From: Aquitalea sp.
GTDB lineage: Bacteria > Pseudomonadota > Gammaproteobacteria > Burkholderiales > Chromobacteriaceae
NCBI GenBank assembly: GCA_019232735.1
Contig: JAFANL010000073.1
Coordinates: 1-8,554, forward strand
Direction: 5' to 3'
Length of the DNA: 8,554 bases
The notes under the pieces were generated by a model. The model searched no databases and was not told the DNA's origin. It worked only from the letters and a program-made list of their open reading frames with translations. Shown here piece by piece: positions 1-6,681 of this stretch; within the stretch, counting starts at the first letter, position 1, and the number at the start of each line of letters is the position of its first letter. Made by a program: the position numbers and the translations under genes.

Positions 1-42
1 GAACCGCTGCGTCGGATGCTGCGTATCCTCATCGAACGCTGA
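1..42 (+). CDS. asd: Aspartate-semialdehyde dehydrogenase, C-terminal end (partial)
   Basis: Only the last 13 codons and the TGA stop are in the window; the start lies upstream. The residues read EPLRRMLRILIER, which closely matches the C-terminus of enterobacterial Asd (E. coli ends in EPLRRMLRQLA, from memory). Asd makes L-aspartate 4-semialdehyde from aspartyl phosphate with NADPH, the branch point to lysine/diaminopimelate, threonine and methionine. The next gene is an Asd-like paralogue, and asd followed by a usg-like gene and fimV is a familiar proteobacterial order, which supports the call. It is followed by an intrinsic terminator at 101-131. The identification rests on a short stretch plus context; reading the upstream sequence would settle it. 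Confidence 0.85.
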   Translation, partial: EPLRRMLRILIER

Positions 43-54
43 TTCGGGTTAAAA

Positions 55-96
55 TAGTCGTAACGCTTTTAACCGGCTTGTCGCCGGAGTCGACTA
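55..96 (+). other. Nested inverted repeat in the asd 3' region
   Basis: An outer 6-bp inverted repeat (TAGTCG at 55-60 with CGACTA at 91-96) encloses a perfect inner hairpin (CCGGC 73-77, loop TTGTC, GCCGG 83-87). In RNA this would fold as a stem-loop just ahead of the terminator at 101-131. It may protect the 3' end of the asd transcript or be part of a small 3'-derived RNA; neither is shown by the sequence alone. The outer stem is short and has a long internal loop, so its stability is uncertain. Confidence 0.4.
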
Positions 97-100
97 CACT

Positions 101-131
101 GCAAAGGGCGCCTCTCGCGCCCTTTGCTTTT
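101..131 (+). terminator. Rho-independent terminator after asd
   Basis: A perfect 11-bp stem (GCAAAGGGCGC 101-111 with GCGCCCTTTGC 117-127) with a 5-nt loop CTCTC is followed directly by TTTT (128-131). This is a canonical strong intrinsic terminator. It sits 58 nt after the asd stop and 47 nt before the next start, so it should separate asd from the usg-like gene unless there is read-through. Confidence 0.92.
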
Positions 132-178
132 GGCTGGTATTTTGTCAGTCATTTTCAGGAATGTAAGGATTTATTCGG

Positions 179-1177
179 ATGATGCAGCTTGCTGTGGTAG
201 GTGCCGCTGGCCTGGTTGGCCAATCTGTTCTCGAACTGCTGGCCGAGCGCCAGTTCCCGGCGGAGCGGGTGTTTGCCGTGGATGGCCCGGAACACGAAGC
301 AGCTACCGTCAGCTATGGCAATCTGGAACTGGATGTCCGCCAGCTGGACGAGTTCGGTTTCGAGAATGTGGCGCTGGCCATTTTCGTGGCGGGCAGCGAT
401 GTTGCACGGGAGTACGTGCCGCAAGCCCGTGCTGCCGGCGTGACGGTGATCGATTTCAGCGATGCCTTCCGTCTGGATGCGGAAGTCCCGTTGGTGGTGC
501 CGTCGGTGAATGGCAATCTGCTGGCAGGGCTGGAGGCCGGTGCGCTGGTCGCCGTGCCCAATTGCACGGTCACTCCATTGGCCATGGCGCTGCGTCCGCT
601 GCTGCCTTTGCAGCCGCGCCGCCTGACTGTGGCCACCTATCAATCGGTATCCGGCAGTGGTCAGAAGGCGCTGGAGGAGTTGGCCGAGCAGACCACCGCC
701 CTGTTCTCGCAGCGCGAGGCAGATATCACCGTGTTCGACAAGCGTATCGCTTTCAATGTCCTGCCGCAGATTGGCAGCCTGGACGAAGAGGGTATTTCTG
801 CCGAAGAACGTTCGATCATGTTTGAATTGCGTCGTCTGCTGCAACAGCCGCAATTGCAGGTGGAAGCCAGCTGTGTACGGGTTCCGGTATTCTTTGGTCA
901 TGCCTGGGCAGTTAATCTGGAAGTGGCCGAAGATATTGATCTGGTGCAAATTCGCAATCGATTGGTGGCCGCAGGTTTGCAAGTGGTGGCTGCCGATCAG
1001 CATGGCGGTTATGTCACGCCGATGGAAGCAACCGGGAATGACGGCGTATGGATCAGCCGATTGCGCAAGAATGCCAATACCATCAGCTTCTGGTTGTCTG
1101 CTGACAATGTGCGGGTTGGTGCTGCATTGAATTGCGTGCAAGTGGCCGAATTACTGCATAAGTCAGAAGTATTTTAA
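179..1177 (+). CDS. usg: Asd-like paralogue (USG-1 / aspartate-semialdehyde dehydrogenase family)
   Basis: A 332-aa protein of the semialdehyde dehydrogenase family. Residues 6-14 (VVGAAGLVG) form the N-terminal Rossmann NADP-binding loop, and the second half is the dimerisation/catalytic domain. Residues matching the ASADH active site are present: Cys129 in PNCTVT, Gln155 in YQSVSGSG, Arg234 in VRVPV and His241 in FFGHA, plus Arg98 in DAFR at the phosphate-binding position. Two conserved basic spots differ: E216-L-R-R219 stands where ASADH usually has E-x-x-K, and RVGAALN (312-318) replaces the common RKGAALN. E. coli Usg lacks the catalytic Cys, so this protein is closer to a true enzyme than that homologue. 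The first ATG (179) is chosen because TAAGGA at 164-169 lies 9 nt before it; the adjacent ATG at 182 is the alternative. The true asd gene is immediately upstream, so this is a paralogue. Whether it is a second active dehydrogenase or acts on another acyl phosphate is open. The gene symbol is by homology only. Confidence 0.85.
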   Translation: MMQLAVVGAAGLVGQSVLELLAERQFPAERVFAVDGPEHEAATVSYGNLELDVRQLDEFGFENVALAIFVAGSDVAREYVPQARAAGVTVIDFSDAFRLDAEVPLVVPSVNGNLLAGLEAGALVAVPNCTVTPLAMALRPLLPLQPRRLTVATYQSVSGSGQKALEELAEQTTALFSQREADITVFDKRIAFNVLPQIGSLDEEGISAEERSIMFELRRLLQQPQLQVEASCVRVPVFFGHAWAVNLEVAEDIDLVQIRNRLVAAGLQVVAADQHGGYVTPMEATGNDGVWISRLRKNANTISFWLSADNVRVGAALNCVQVAELLHKSEVF

Positions 1178-1184
1178 GAAATGT

Positions 1185-1213
1185 AAACCCCGGTCGGCCC
1201 GGGGTTTTATTGT
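1185..1213 (+). terminator. Rho-independent terminator after the Asd-like gene
   Basis: A perfect 9-bp stem (AAACCCCGG 1185-1193 with CCGGGGTTT 1199-1207), loop TCGGC, is followed by a T-rich run (TATTGTT). It begins 8 nt after the stop codon. It should end the upstream unit and make fimV depend on its own promoter. Confidence 0.9.
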
Positions 1214-1330
1214 TATGTAATCTAGCTAAAAGATTTGCTAGGGCCTAATATGGCACTAGTTGCCGATGGTTTGCCTGTAATGGGGCAGCCGGGAAATAAG
1301 ATCAAGATAAATAGTGCCGGAAGGTAGACT
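1214..1330 (+). promoter_or_regulatory. fimV upstream region with small inverted repeats and Shine-Dalgarno
   Basis: This 117-nt AT-richer gap must hold the promoter of the first fimV gene, because a terminator precedes it. Two short inverted repeats are visible: CTAGC (1222-1226) with GCTAG (1237-1241), and GGCA (1252-1255) with TGCC (1261-1264). TAATAT at 1246-1251 could serve as a -10 element, but no good -35 lies 16-18 bp upstream, so I do not assign a promoter. GGAAGG at 1319-1324 is a good Shine-Dalgarno, 6 nt before the GTG at 1331, and it decides that start. Confidence 0.4.
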
Positions 1331-3697
1331 GTGACAAATCAGGCAAAATTCAGGCTGAGCGTACTGGCGGTTGCCATGCTGTGCTCCACCAATGTATGGG
1401 CAGGTCTTGGCCGCATCAATGTACGATCCTATTTGGGAGAGGCCTTCCATGCGGATATCGAGCTGACCGGTGTGCGTTCCAGCGAACTGGAAGGTGCCCG
1501 TGTAGGCCTGGCCAGTCCGGATACCTTCCGTGATTTGAATGTTGATTACGCCGGCACCATGTCGGCATTGCGTTTCAATATTGTTCCGTCGGCACATGGT
1601 GCCATCATTCGCGTCAGCTCCGCCGTCCCCATCAACGATCCTTACTTGCGCTTTGTCGTCGAAGCCAAGACCAGTTCTGGCCGTTCGGTACGTGAATATA
1701 CCGTGCTGCTGGACCCCGCCAGTTATACCGCACCGTCATCCAAGGCGATTGTGCAGGACCTGCCGCAGTATGCGGATGAAAACCTGTCTAGTCGCTATCA
1801 GGGCAAATCTTCCAGGGCAGGCCGCAATGTCAGTCCCGGGGTCATTCAGACTCGCTCTGGCTCCACCCTGCGTGGCGTTGCAATGCGGGTCCGCCCGGCT
1901 GGCGCTTCGGTGGAGCAGACCATGGCCGCCCTGGTGCAGGCCAATCCGCATGGATTCGATGATGGCAGTCCGGACAAGCTGAAGGCCGGCATCACACTAA
2001 AAGTACCGTCAGCATCCAAGATAAAAAGTCTGACCCCGACACAGGTAGCCAGCATCCTGCATGTTGACAATGCTGCGGCTGGGGCTGCTACAGAGTCCAG
2101 AGCGCAGCCAGCCAAGGGCAAGTCGGGTGATGTGCTGAAACTGGTGGCACCAGATGGCGCGGGTGAACCTGCGGATGCCAAGCTCTCCGCGCTGGAGCAA
2201 CAAGTCTCTGCCAGAGAACAAGCGGTGAAGGATGCGGAAGCTCGCATCGCGGCGCTGGAACAGCAGCTGAAAGCCATGCAGAGCGGCAAGCCGCAGGCAT
2301 CCCAGCCGACGGCAGCCGCCCCAGCTCCGGCCTCGACACCATCGGCCGCGGTGGAAGCACTGCCGCCGCAAACCAGCGCACCGGCAGTCCAGCCCGTGCC
2401 GGCACCAGCCCCCAAACCGGTCGCTGCGCCAAAACCGCTGCTGCCTCCGCCTCCGCCCCCAGCGCCGCAGACCTCCTGGCTGGACAGCGTCATTGATAAT
2501 CTGCCACTGATTGGCGGCGGTGTGGCCGGTATTGGTCTGCTTGGATTATTGGGGGCGTTGATTGCCCGTCGTCGCAAAAAAGATAATACCGCCCTGAATC
2601 TGTCCACCCAGGCCAATAACGCGGTGCTGGGGCGCAATGCAGTGGGGAACGGCCCCAATTCGGTGAGCGGTGGTCATTCCTTCATGACCAACTTCACCCA
2701 GTCGGCAGGTGCGATTGATGCCGCCGAAGTCGATCCGGTTGCCGAGGCCGAGGTGTATATGGCTTATGGGCGTGATGCCCAGGCAGAGGAAATCCTCAAG
2801 GATGCGCTGACCAAAGACCCGTCGCGTCAGGAAGTACGGCAGAAGCTGCTGGAGCTGTACGCAGCACGCCCCGACACCGCGAACTTTGAAAAGCTGGCGC
2901 GCGAATTCCACGCCAGTACCGATGGTCAGGGGGCAGCCTGGAACAAGGTGGCCGCCATGGGGCTGGGAATCGATCCGGCCAACCCCTTGTACCAATTGGC
3001 TGAGGGCAGCGTTTCTGCCGACAGCAAGCCCTCGCAGGATGAGGGCATGATTGATCTGGACCAGGAGCTGTTTGGCGAACTGGCGGCACCAGCCCCAGCC
3101 CCTGTGCAGCCTGAGGTTCAGGGTGCATCTGCCGCTGCCAGTGAAGATCCCCTGCGTGCAGCCTTGTTCACGGAAGAGAGTGCGCCCCCGGCAGTGGCGG
3201 AAGCCAATATGCTCGATTTCGATCTTGATGCCGAGCTGGCCGCCTCCGCCGCAACAACAAGCGAGCCCGAGGTCGTCGTGCCGCCAGAGCCCGCGGCTGA
3301 AGCGGTGGCTGACAATAATCTGCTGGATTTCGATTTCAATCTGGATGGATTGGCCGCCGCAGAGCCGGCCGCCACCGCTGATGCGCATGAGGCGGTTGGC
3401 AGCCTGGATATGCCACCCACTACCGACGGTTTTGAATCACTGTATGAGGACATGGTGGCGGCAACACCGGCAACACCGGTCACTCCACCTGCGCCGCCGG
3501 CAGCAGCCGCTCCGGTGGCTGTCGAGGGCATGACCCTGCTGGATGACCCGCTGTCCACCAAGCTGGACCTGGCCAAGGTTTATCTGGACATGGGTGATCG
3601 CGATGGCGCCAAGGAAGTATTGCAGGATCTGCTTGGGGAGGCTCAAGGTAGCCTTCAGGAAGAAGCCCGGGCTTTGCTTACCAAGATCAGCAACTGA
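1331..3697 (+). CDS. fimV: FimV-family peptidoglycan-binding inner-membrane hub protein (first copy)
   Basis: A 788-aa protein with the complete FimV architecture. Residues 1-24 are a signal peptide (cleavage at VWA|GLG). Residues 25-132 are the N-terminal periplasmic domain, starting GLGRINVRSYLGEAF and ending YTVLLDPASY. Residues 173-228 are the LysM-like FimV core (SGSTLRGVA ... QANPHGF ... LKAGITLKVP). A coiled coil follows at about 282-318, then a Pro/Ala-rich linker (321-380, with six prolines in a row) and one membrane helix (about 391-412) ending in RRRKK. The cytoplasmic part has TPR-like helices (about 466-553), an acidic region with three related LDFD-type motifs, and the conserved C-terminal helix pair (743-786, LDLAKVYLDMGD). 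In Pseudomonas FimV supports PilMNOPQ secretin assembly, twitching and cAMP signalling; Neisseria TspA is a homologue. The start is GTG at 1331, set by GGAAGG 6 nt upstream and by the signal peptide beginning there. A second fimV-like gene follows after 159 nt. The family call is firm; the exact role in this organism is inferred. Confidence 0.93.
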   Translation: MTNQAKFRLSVLAVAMLCSTNVWAGLGRINVRSYLGEAFHADIELTGVRSSELEGARVGLASPDTFRDLNVDYAGTMSALRFNIVPSAHGAIIRVSSAVPINDPYLRFVVEAKTSSGRSVREYTVLLDPASYTAPSSKAIVQDLPQYADENLSSRYQGKSSRAGRNVSPGVIQTRSGSTLRGVAMRVRPAGASVEQTMAALVQANPHGFDDGSPDKLKAGITLKVPSASKIKSLTPTQVASILHVDNAAAGAATESRAQPAKGKSGDVLKLVAPDGAGEPADAKLSALEQQVSAREQAVKDAEARIAALEQQLKAMQSGKPQASQPTAAAPAPASTPSAAVEALPPQTSAPAVQPVPAPAPKPVAAPKPLLPPPPPPAPQTSWLDSVIDNLPLIGGGVAGIGLLGLLGALIARRRKKDNTALNLSTQANNAVLGRNAVGNGPNSVSGGHSFMTNFTQSAGAIDAAEVDPVAEAEVYMAYGRDAQAEEILKDALTKDPSRQEVRQKLLELYAARPDTANFEKLAREFHASTDGQGAAWNKVAAMGLGIDPANPLYQLAEGSVSADSKPSQDEGMIDLDQELFGELAAPAPAPVQPEVQGASAAASEDPLRAALFTEESAPPAVAEANMLDFDLDAELAASAATTSEPEVVVPPEPAAEAVADNNLLDFDFNLDGLAAAEPAATADAHEAVGSLDMPPTTDGFESLYEDMVAATPATPVTPPAPPAAAAPVAVEGMTLLDDPLSTKLDLAKVYLDMGDRDGAKEVLQDLLGEAQGSLQEEARALLTKISN
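3460..3477 (+). repeat. Tandem 9-bp repeat inside the first fimV gene
   Basis: GGCAACACC occurs twice in direct tandem and encodes the low-complexity ATPATP stretch (residues 711-716) in the linker before the C-terminal FimV domain. It is in frame, so gain or loss of a unit would only change linker length. Confidence 0.6.
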
Positions 3698-3735
3698 TTT
3701 CAGTGATAGGCTGACCAGTGTTGTGTGTCATCCGG

Positions 3736-3780
3736 GCAGCGCAGCTGCGCTGCTTTGCAGTTTTGCTGATTTTATTATTG
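3736..3780 (+). terminator. Possible weak terminator between the two fimV genes (palindrome plus T-rich tail)
   Basis: An 18-bp perfect palindrome (GCAGCGCAG CTGCGCTGC, 3736-3753) can fold as a 7-bp GC-rich stem with an AGCT loop. It is followed by TTT, then a broken T-rich stretch (TTTTGCTGATTTTATTATT). The T run directly after the stem is only three bases, so termination may be partial. It sits 39 nt after the first fimV stop and would attenuate, rather than abolish, read-through into the second fimV. A symmetrical protein-binding site is the alternative reading. Confidence 0.4.
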
Positions 3781-3823
3781 AATAGCACACGTCGGATCCG
3801 GGTCGTTCACATTAGCAATAAAA

Positions 3824-3848
3824 CCTGCCATAGCAGGCATCGGGGAAG
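3824..3848 (+). promoter_or_regulatory. Hairpin and Shine-Dalgarno ahead of the second fimV
   Basis: CCTGC (3824-3828) and GCAGG (3833-3837) can pair around a CATA loop, immediately before the Shine-Dalgarno GGGGAAG (3842-3848). The SD lies 8 nt before the ATG at 3857 and fixes that start. The hairpin ends 4 nt before the SD, so it could influence ribosome access, but that is only suggested by its position. Confidence 0.4.
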
Positions 3849-3856
3849 TCCGTATC

Positions 3857-6457
3857 ATGGCTTCAAAACATCGTATGACCATGCTGGCCGTTCTGCTGGC
3901 CGGCATGGGTTCCGCAGGATCGGCACTGGCTGGCCTTGGGCCTATCCATGTGCTGTCTTCTGATGGTCAGCCGTTCGAAGCAGAAATTGCCGTGGTGGAT
4001 GAAGATCCACAAGGCAGCGTGCTGGTCAATCTGGCGGACCGCAACAAATATCCACTGCTCTCTACCTACAGTCCGTCGGCCTCGGCATTGAAGTTTTCCG
4101 CCATCCACAAGCCGGATGGCAGCATCCAGAAGATTCTGGTCAAAGGCCCGGCTCACTTTGATGAAACGCTGGTGCGCTTTGCGGTGGAAATGAACTGGCC
4201 GGCAGGTCGTCTGGTGCGCGAATTCGAGGTCGACCCGGTCAGGGATGGTCCGCCACGCAAGGATAAACCGCCGGTTCACGATGATACGGTCAAGAAAGCG
4301 GCGGTCTCGCCCGACCAGATGCCGCGCCTGAGCAGCCTTGGCCTGGGTGAACTTAGTGTCAAATCACGGCTGGGTGAGCCGCTGGAAGCGGAAATGGAAT
4401 TGTTCGGCAGCGCGCTGAAGGAAACCCAGAATGTCCGGGTTGCGCTCAGCGCCAGTGCGGATCAGGGCCTGCCCAGTGCGGAGCAGCTCCAGATGGTGGC
4501 TTCAATCACGCATCAACTGGTCAAGTCGCCATCGGGCAAGCACATGCTGCAATTGCGCAGCAGCAAACCGATGAACGAACCGGTGCTGACGTTCCGCCTG
4601 GAAGTCGGCGCGGCCAATGTTCATGCCCAAAAACGTTACACCCTGCTGCTGGATCCGAATGGGTATTCGGTCGAGGAGCAAGCCTTGCCGTCAGGCAATG
4701 GCGAAGCCAGTCCGGCCGCCAAGAGCCGCCCCCATCCGCTCAAGGTATACCGGGTCCTGCCTGGTGATACCTTGTCGGGTATTGCCGCACGCGTGCAGGG
4801 GGGGATCAGTCCTGCCGAGGCGGCCAAGCGCATGCACAATGCCAATCCGGGGGCCTTTATCGCCGGGGATGTGAATCGTTTGCGCGCCGGGTCGACGCTG
4901 AAATATCCGGCTGATTGGAAGCTGAATGCCGGTGCTGGCGGCAATGCCGATATGGCAGCTGCACCGCCGGTAGTCCCGGCCAAGGCCGAGGCGCCCGTCA
5001 AAGCCAATGCCGCTCCTGCCGTCAGCAAGCCGCAGACACCGCCCCCCGCCGTGAAGGCAGCAGCATCCATGCCGCAGGTTACCGCCGTGAAAGCGGTCAC
5101 GCCTGGCGCTGCCAGTACGGCCGGGCAGGAAAGCAAGCTGAAAGCAACACTGGCCATGCAGGATCAGGCTCTGCTGCAGGCACAACAAAAAGCGCAGGAT
5201 CTGGAGCAGAAAATCCGCAACCTGCAGGCGGCCAAAGCTGCAGCAGCCAGTGCGCCCGCTGCCCAAGCCACCCAAGCCAAGCCCGAGGCCAGCCAAGCTG
5301 CGGTGCAGCAGGTGGCTCCAGCTCCCGTGGCGGCACCGGCATCTGCTCCGGCTCAGCCAAAGCCTGCCGTTGCCAGCGCCCCGCACAAGCTGCCGCCTGC
5401 CAAGCCGGCAGCCGTACCGCCTCCGCAACCGTCAATGCTGGATGATGTGCTGGATGGGGTGCGAAACAATAGTGACAGCCTGATGTATGGTGGCGGTGCC
5501 ATTGCGGCGCTGGGCGCCTTGTTGGTGGCGCAGCGGCTGCGCAAGCGCAAACAGGCCGAGCAGGCTGGAACCCCGGCAGCCAATGCGCGGATTGATAATG
5601 CTTCCATGCTCACCATGGGACCGTTGACCACGCTGATGAGTGGCTTGAAGCGCGGGGATGGCATCGATCTGGGTTCGGTTGACCTGATCGCCGAAGCTGA
5701 AGTCTATCTGGCCTATGGCCGGATTGATCAGGCCTTGGATATCCTGCGCGAAGGTCTGACGCGTGAACCGATGCGACAGGATCTGCGTTACAAGTTGCTG
5801 GAAGTGCTGGCCATGCAGCCGGACAAGGATGGTTTCATTGCGGAAGCCACCACGGCGCGTGGCATTTTCGGCAAGGACAGCACCTTGTGGATGCGGGTTT
5901 GCGAACTGGGTCGTACCTTGGCTCCAGAGCATCCGCTGTTTGAAGGGGCTGCCGTGCCGGCCGGGCAAGCACGGGATCTGGAGCCGGTGCGTGTTGCCTC
6001 GCAAGTCGCCGCCACTAGCGATGCGGTAAGCGCTGTGTCGCAGCCTGAAGCCATGATTGATCTGGCGGCCGAACTGGGCGCATTGCCGGACAAGCCCGAG
6101 CCACCGCTGGACCTGGATTTCCTGGACAAGCCCGCAGGCAAGCCAGCGCCATTGCCACCTGCCGTTGAACAGAATGGCGGCATGAGCGGTCTGGATGCCT
6201 TTGCCTCGCTGGGCGAGCAGGAGTTGGAGGACGCAGTCAAGCAGGCACCGGAACCGATGCTGGACATGGATTTCCTGTCTGATCTGCCTTCCAGCGAGCC
6301 CGCCGAGCCGCCCAAGCCTGCGCCGGCAAGTGCAGCGGCAACGCCGAAGTCGCAGTCCGAAGCCAATGAAAAGATGGAACTGGCCAAGCTCTATCTTGAA
6401 ATGGGTGACAAGGAAACGGCAGAAGCCCTGATGAAGGAAGCCGGGCAGGTGGTGTAA
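3857..6457 (+). CDS. FimV-family protein, second copy, with duplicated N-terminal periplasmic domain
   Basis: An 866-aa FimV paralogue. Residues 1-25 are a signal peptide (cleavage at ALA|GLG). The FimV N-terminal domain appears twice: copy A at 26-126 (GLGPIHVLSSDGQPFEAEI ... REFEVDP) and copy B at about 160-270 (GLGELSVKSRLGEPLEAEM ... YTLLLDPNGY). A better-preserved LysM follows at 295-350 (YRVLPGDTLSGIA ... NANPGAF ... LRAGSTLKYP). A coiled coil is predicted at about 424-460, then Ala/Pro-rich sequence to about 525, one membrane helix (about 543-559) ending RLRKRK, TPR-like helices (607-690), acidic motifs (MIDLAAEL, LDLDFLD, MLDMDFLSDL) and the C-terminal helix pair (837-863, MELAKLYLEMGD). 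The ATG at 3857 is supported by GGGGAAG 8 nt upstream. It probably anchors peptidoglycan contact in the periplasm to a cytoplasmic scaffold, like FimV. Whether it shares, replaces or opposes the function of the upstream fimV is unknown, so no symbol is assigned. An intrinsic terminator follows. Confidence 0.9.
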   Translation: MASKHRMTMLAVLLAGMGSAGSALAGLGPIHVLSSDGQPFEAEIAVVDEDPQGSVLVNLADRNKYPLLSTYSPSASALKFSAIHKPDGSIQKILVKGPAHFDETLVRFAVEMNWPAGRLVREFEVDPVRDGPPRKDKPPVHDDTVKKAAVSPDQMPRLSSLGLGELSVKSRLGEPLEAEMELFGSALKETQNVRVALSASADQGLPSAEQLQMVASITHQLVKSPSGKHMLQLRSSKPMNEPVLTFRLEVGAANVHAQKRYTLLLDPNGYSVEEQALPSGNGEASPAAKSRPHPLKVYRVLPGDTLSGIAARVQGGISPAEAAKRMHNANPGAFIAGDVNRLRAGSTLKYPADWKLNAGAGGNADMAAAPPVVPAKAEAPVKANAAPAVSKPQTPPPAVKAAASMPQVTAVKAVTPGAASTAGQESKLKATLAMQDQALLQAQQKAQDLEQKIRNLQAAKAAAASAPAAQATQAKPEASQAAVQQVAPAPVAAPASAPAQPKPAVASAPHKLPPAKPAAVPPPQPSMLDDVLDGVRNNSDSLMYGGGAIAALGALLVAQRLRKRKQAEQAGTPAANARIDNASMLTMGPLTTLMSGLKRGDGIDLGSVDLIAEAEVYLAYGRIDQALDILREGLTREPMRQDLRYKLLEVLAMQPDKDGFIAEATTARGIFGKDSTLWMRVCELGRTLAPEHPLFEGAAVPAGQARDLEPVRVASQVAATSDAVSAVSQPEAMIDLAAELGALPDKPEPPLDLDFLDKPAGKPAPLPPAVEQNGGMSGLDAFASLGEQELEDAVKQAPEPMLDMDFLSDLPSSEPAEPPKPAPASAAATPKSQSEANEKMELAKLYLEMGDKETAEALMKEAGQVV

Positions 6458-6480
6458 ACCCTGAGCGCTTGTCTGAACAG

Positions 6481-6510
6481 AACGGGGATGCGACAGCATT
6501 CCCGTTTTTC
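6481..6510 (+). terminator. Rho-independent terminator after the second fimV
   Basis: AACGGGGATGC (6481-6491) pairs with GCATTCCCGTT (6496-6506) around a GACA loop: 11 bp with one G-U pair. The run of five T at 6505-6509 completes a canonical terminator, 23 nt after the fimV stop. It separates the fimV pair from the truA-trpF-trpB group. Confidence 0.9.
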
Positions 6511-6681
6511 ATTGGTGCTGCCAAGCAGTTTGGATGGTCGCCTAAGCAGGCTATGGCGCTTGCTTCTTGCATGACGGCATGGCGCAAACCCCGCAGGATA
6601 GGGTAGAGTTGATGCTTTATCGCCCCGCTGGCAGCCGCTTGCGCACTGCCGGACGGGAAGTTTTGCAAGCAAGGTGTGGGC
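6511..6681 (+). promoter_or_regulatory. truA upstream gap and start-deciding Shine-Dalgarno
   Basis: This 171-nt gap should hold the promoter of truA-trpF-trpB, since a terminator precedes it. I see no -35/-10 pair good enough to place, and no open frame that looks coding. AAGG at 6671-6674 is the Shine-Dalgarno; it is 7 nt before ATG 6682 but only 1 nt before the in-frame GTG at 6676, so the ATG is the start. Confidence 0.45.

Noticed and set aside
142..170. TTGTCA as a -35 element for the Asd-like gene
   Set aside because: At 17-bp spacing the -10 would be AAGGAT, a poor match that coincides with the ribosome-binding site.
155..1141. Long open frame on the minus strand opposite the Asd-like gene (328 codons)
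   Set aside because: It is fully antisense to a well-supported gene, its translation has no recognisable motifs and is rich in His/Gln/Arg, typical of shadow frames in GC-rich DNA.
1251..1264. TGGCAC...TTGC upstream of fimV resembling a sigma-54 promoter
   Set aside because: The GG and GC elements are 8 bp apart rather than the required 10, so it does not fit the sigma-54 pattern.
3718..3963. Small plus-strand frame between the fimV genes with a hydrophobic stretch (81 codons)
   Set aside because: It starts at a non-ATG codon with no good Shine-Dalgarno, reads through the palindrome, and overlaps the start of the second fimV out of frame; the hydrophobic run comes from the T-rich tail.
6471..6477. 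GTCTGAA as a Neisseria DNA uptake sequence
   Set aside because: Only the last 7 of the 10 bases of GCCGTCTGAA match and it occurs as a single copy at a chance-like position.
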